Shown here one piece after another: positions 21,216-23,046 of a stretch of DNA of 23,046 nucleotides (positions are counted from its first letter, which is position 1; every line of letters begins with the position of its first letter). The notes below the pieces were generated by a model. That model had not been told where the DNA came from, did not search any database, and saw only the letters and a list, made by a program, of their open reading frames with translations. The stretch covers positions 1 through 23,046 of the IMG/VR virus record IMGVR_UViG_3300030333_002949. One strand, written 5' to 3'. The position numbers were made by a program, and so were the translations under genes. Origin of the DNA: a virus.

Positions 21216-22168
21216 ACTTTAGCGAGTTCGTGCCTTTAACAATAGATAATTACAGAGGCTTTAGGAACGGTCTTTATCGTGCCTACCGGCATCCACGATA
21301 TTATCAATCCCCGCTTAGGTTAATGCACCAACCCCATGTGTTCAAGGTAGGGTATGTTGATGATGACTTGGTCGTTCTGAAAGACAGACAAATAATGGGA
21401 ACACAGGTTCTCTATTCTATACTGCCCCCTAATAATTGGGAGGTTATAGAACGATTAACAGAAGGAGGTGTTCCTTGTTTTCTAAGTGATGAAGATGTAT
21501 TCAACGCTCCTAAGAAACACGGTCTTATTCCTGTGAAAGACAACATAGAGTATGTCTATCATCTTTCTGCTTTCTCAGATAGATACGGGGTGAATAAGAA
21601 TCAACTTAGAAGGCCATGTAATAAGGCTGAGTCGCTTCGCGAGTCGGGTGCAATTAACATTGAAGCGCATTGGGGCAATGTTCCCTACGAAACGCTTGAA
21701 TCATGTAATACTTTGACCGCCAAATGGTTAGGGCAGAGGGATAAGAAAGCATGGAAGCCTAACTTCTTTATTGACTCGTTCAATGCTTATTCTAAATTAG
21801 AAACTTCTCTTCTTCTGACTGTTATGCAGGGGGATAGATGCTTAGGCTACCACCTATCACATAGGGTATGTAATGGTCTAATCTATGATGTGGCCTGTAA
21901 AGATTATGAGGACACACCGATTAAGGATATGACCCCTGTCCTTCTTCACTATGCTTCTAAGGCATGGGCTGAGAAATACCCTTCGCAGGTTGAATACACA
22001 AGGGTTAATAGAGGAGCGGCAGTTAGGGGTGCTTCGAGTAAAACTGCTAAAGACAAACTAAGACCGCTATTGAAGAATCAGATATACAAGACAGTTCCTC
22101 CTATCAAGATGACTAAAGAATTGAAATCATCATACTTTGAAGTAAAACAGAATGTCGAGTGGTTATAG
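21206..22168 (+). CDS. GNAT-fold (DUF2156-like) acyl/aminoacyl transferase
   Basis: The 320-residue product resembles DUF2156/FemAB-type GNAT-fold proteins: YVYHLSAFSDRYGVNKNQLR with RRPCNKAE (N-terminal lobe of the fold), W...KR spacing, strands LLLTVMQGDRCLGYHLSH and LIYDVACKDYED, then KDKLRPLLKNQIYKT at the end. Members transfer acyl or aminoacyl groups. Overlap with the methylase gene and the shared C-terminal VEWL peptide suggest that both work on the same substrate, perhaps a DNA base, as GNAT-fold Mom does in phage Mu. Substrate not visible. Confidence 0.6.
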   Translation: MALDFSEFVPLTIDNYRGFRNGLYRAYRHPRYYQSPLRLMHQPHVFKVGYVDDDLVVLKDRQIMGTQVLYSILPPNNWEVIERLTEGGVPCFLSDEDVFNAPKKHGLIPVKDNIEYVYHLSAFSDRYGVNKNQLRRPCNKAESLRESGAINIEAHWGNVPYETLESCNTLTAKWLGQRDKKAWKPNFFIDSFNAYSKLETSLLLTVMQGDRCLGYHLSHRVCNGLIYDVACKDYEDTPIKDMTPVLLHYASKAWAEKYPSQVEYTRVNRGAAVRGASSKTAKDKLRPLLKNQIYKTVPPIKMTKELKSSYFEVKQNVEWL

Positions 22169-22174
22169 CAAAGC

Positions 22175-22182
22175 CTTATAAG
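22175..22182 (+). promoter_or_regulatory. Palindromic TATA box CTTATAAG
   Basis: CTTATAAGTAATGCC follows the stop of the GNAT gene. Transcription should start near 22204, giving a leader of about 32 bases before ATG 22236. Confidence 0.65.
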
Positions 22183-22186
22183 TAAT

Positions 22187-22220
22187 GCCTATGTCGGGTA
22201 ATAGTAGTAAGCCCATAGGC
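22187..22220 (+). promoter_or_regulatory. Inverted repeat spanning the predicted transcription start
   Basis: GCCTATG (22187-22193) and CATAGGC (22214-22220) form 7-bp arms, with the predicted transcription start between them. The position suits a repressor site, perhaps for autoregulation by the HTH protein encoded directly downstream. Confidence 0.5.
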
Positions 22221-22235
22221 AGAAGGCCATAACAA

Positions 22236-22532
22236 ATGAAACTTAGTTTAGTAATAGAGACAGAAGAAGAAACGACAACAGTTCCGATAGAACCGAATGC
22301 GCGAGTAATCATAGATGGAGTTTACTATGTTCTATCTACCGGTATCGCTATGCGAAACCCCACCGGACATAAGCCATATAGAGATAAGAATTGGCTAAAC
22401 GCTATGTATATTGATGAAGAACTCACTTTGAAAGAAATAGCCGACGGTTGTGGTGTAAGCCCAATGACTATCAATCAGTGGCTCTTCAAGCACAAGATAC
22501 CAAGCCGACCAAGAGGGAGGCGTAAGGAGTGA
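22236..22532 (+). CDS. Helix-turn-helix protein
   Basis: The 98-residue product has a beta-rich N-terminal half (about 1-38) and a C-terminal homeodomain-like HTH (about 50-92; ELTLKEIADGCGVSPMTINQ, WLFKHKIPSRP) with a basic end. It resembles HTH modules of phage regulators and HNH-linked proteins. It may bind the inverted repeat at 22187-22220. It overlaps the next gene by GTGA. Confidence 0.7.
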   Translation: MKLSLVIETEEETTTVPIEPNARVIIDGVYYVLSTGIAMRNPTGHKPYRDKNWLNAMYIDEELTLKEIADGCGVSPMTINQWLFKHKIPSRPRGRRKE

Positions 22533-23032
22533 GCGTCACATTTTATTTATGTGGACCGATACTTGATGGAAAAGAAAGATTCCGTTCCCTTCAATGGCGA
22601 GAAACCGCCTATGATATTCTATCATCAAGAGGCTTCAATGTTTTCAACCCTATGGTTAGTGAAGAATATGGGAATGTGTATTATGATGAGCAATTTAAGG
22701 AATTGATTGTCCCACGAGATAAACTAATGATAGACCGTTCAGATGTAGTAATTGTGAATTGGATTCCTAAAGAAATGAGTATAGGGACTTGCATGGAAGT
22801 CATGTATGCTCATCAGCAGGGGAAGAAGGTAATATGGTTCGCAGAAGACCAACCACTTGCTCTTGAACTTGAAGAAAATCCTTGGGTCATAGCACACAAT
22901 GATTGGGAGTTTGTTAGACCATTTGATGCCGACTGTGTTAGGGATGTAGCAGATTGGTTTTCATGCTTCAAGAATAAGCCTATGGTCAAGTTTTTGAATA
23001 CTGAACACACCCGTCCTCGTGATATGTGTTAA
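22529..23032 (+). CDS. Nucleoside 2-deoxyribosyltransferase-like enzyme
   Basis: The 167-residue product has the family pattern: YLCGPI (6-11), RGFNVFNP (34-41), RDKLMIDRSDVVIVNW (63-78) and GTCMEVMYA (86-94), with E90 at the catalytic Glu position. Relatives cleave or exchange the base of deoxynucleosides or deoxynucleoside monophosphates. In a virus this would salvage or alter the nucleotide pool, and it might supply or remove precursors linked to the modification genes upstream. Which reaction it does cannot be told. The GTG start overlaps the HTH stop, with GGGAGGCGTAAGGA just upstream. Confidence 0.8.
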   Translation: MSVTFYLCGPILDGKERFRSLQWRETAYDILSSRGFNVFNPMVSEEYGNVYYDEQFKELIVPRDKLMIDRSDVVIVNWIPKEMSIGTCMEVMYAHQQGKKVIWFAEDQPLALELEENPWVIAHNDWEFVRPFDADCVRDVADWFSCFKNKPMVKFLNTEHTRPRDMC

Positions 23033-23033
23033 T

Positions 23034-23041
23034 CTTATAAG
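23034..23041 (+). promoter_or_regulatory. Palindromic TATA box CTTATAAG at the right edge
   Basis: CTTATAAGCAATA begins one base after the stop at 23032. It implies another gene beginning just beyond the window. Confidence 0.6.
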
Positions 23042-23046
23042 CAATA

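Noticed and set aside
22190-22231. 13-codon ORF starting within the inverted repeat at 22187
   Set aside because: It begins upstream of the predicted transcription start and has no ribosome site.
1-23046. Circular or terminally redundant complete genome
   Set aside because: The two ends share no repeat, the first gene has no start codon if the ends are joined, and polymerase and structural genes are missing.
1-23046. CRISPR array, insertion sequence, integrase or attachment site
   Set aside because: No regularly spaced repeats, transposase or recombinase motifs, or target-site duplications were seen.

Overview
The window reads as part of the genome of a virus of a mesophilic archaeon, most likely a head-tailed virus. 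Basal promoters are archaeal: TATA boxes lie 25-28 bases before many start codons, and several genes appear leaderless. The replication genes are of archaeal/eukaryotic type (MCM-like AAA+ ATPase, RFC small subunit, RPA-like protein, probable sliding clamp). Other proteins belong to families I know from tailed phages: ArdC antirestriction, a DUF3846-like protein, a CPPY-type DNA methylase and several 45-65 residue phage proteins. The gene set recalls the magroviruses of marine Group II Euryarchaeota, but that is inference. No polymerase, terminase large subunit, portal, capsid or integrase is visible, so this is probably a fragment of a larger genome. All genes but one are on the plus strand, packed with ATGA or TAATG overlaps.

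Layout. 1-297 is the tail of a zinc protein. 298-695 is non-coding, lies between convergent genes and is rich in hairpins. 696-1196 is the only minus-strand gene (Lys/Ala/Glu-rich). 1458-4555 carries small zinc proteins, an XPB-like SF2 helicase and a previously easy-to-miss TTG-started zinc peptide. 4625-7213 is an ArdC-led operon of small phage-type and zinc proteins. 7284-10362 holds a candidate structured RNA gene (7546-7644) and more small accessory genes. 10363-10722 is a non-coding, repeat-bearing AT-rich region, a candidate origin or control region. 10735-15018 is an MCM-led operon. 15052-20023 holds a wHTH/zinc regulator, RFC-S, RPA-like, Sak4/RecA-like and clamp-like genes. 20028-23032 holds a DNA methylase, a GNAT-fold transferase, an HTH protein and a nucleoside 2-deoxyribosyltransferase-like enzyme.

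Regulation is unusually legible. In the left half, at least five promoters (one on the minus strand) share a palindrome ACTC-NN-GAGT at a near-constant distance (about 18 bases) upstream of the TATA box. In the right half, the replication and modification operons instead use a palindromic TATA box CTTATAAG without that operator. This suggests two expression classes, early/accessory and replication/late.

The most novel-looking protein signal is a shared C-terminal peptide, [LV]EWL followed by a TAG stop, on three unrelated proteins: the methylase, the adjacent GNAT-fold protein and an unknown protein at 14177-14845. They may dock on a common partner, possibly the viral sliding clamp, which would put DNA modification at the replication fork. 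Roughly half of all encoded proteins carry paired Cys/His zinc motifs.
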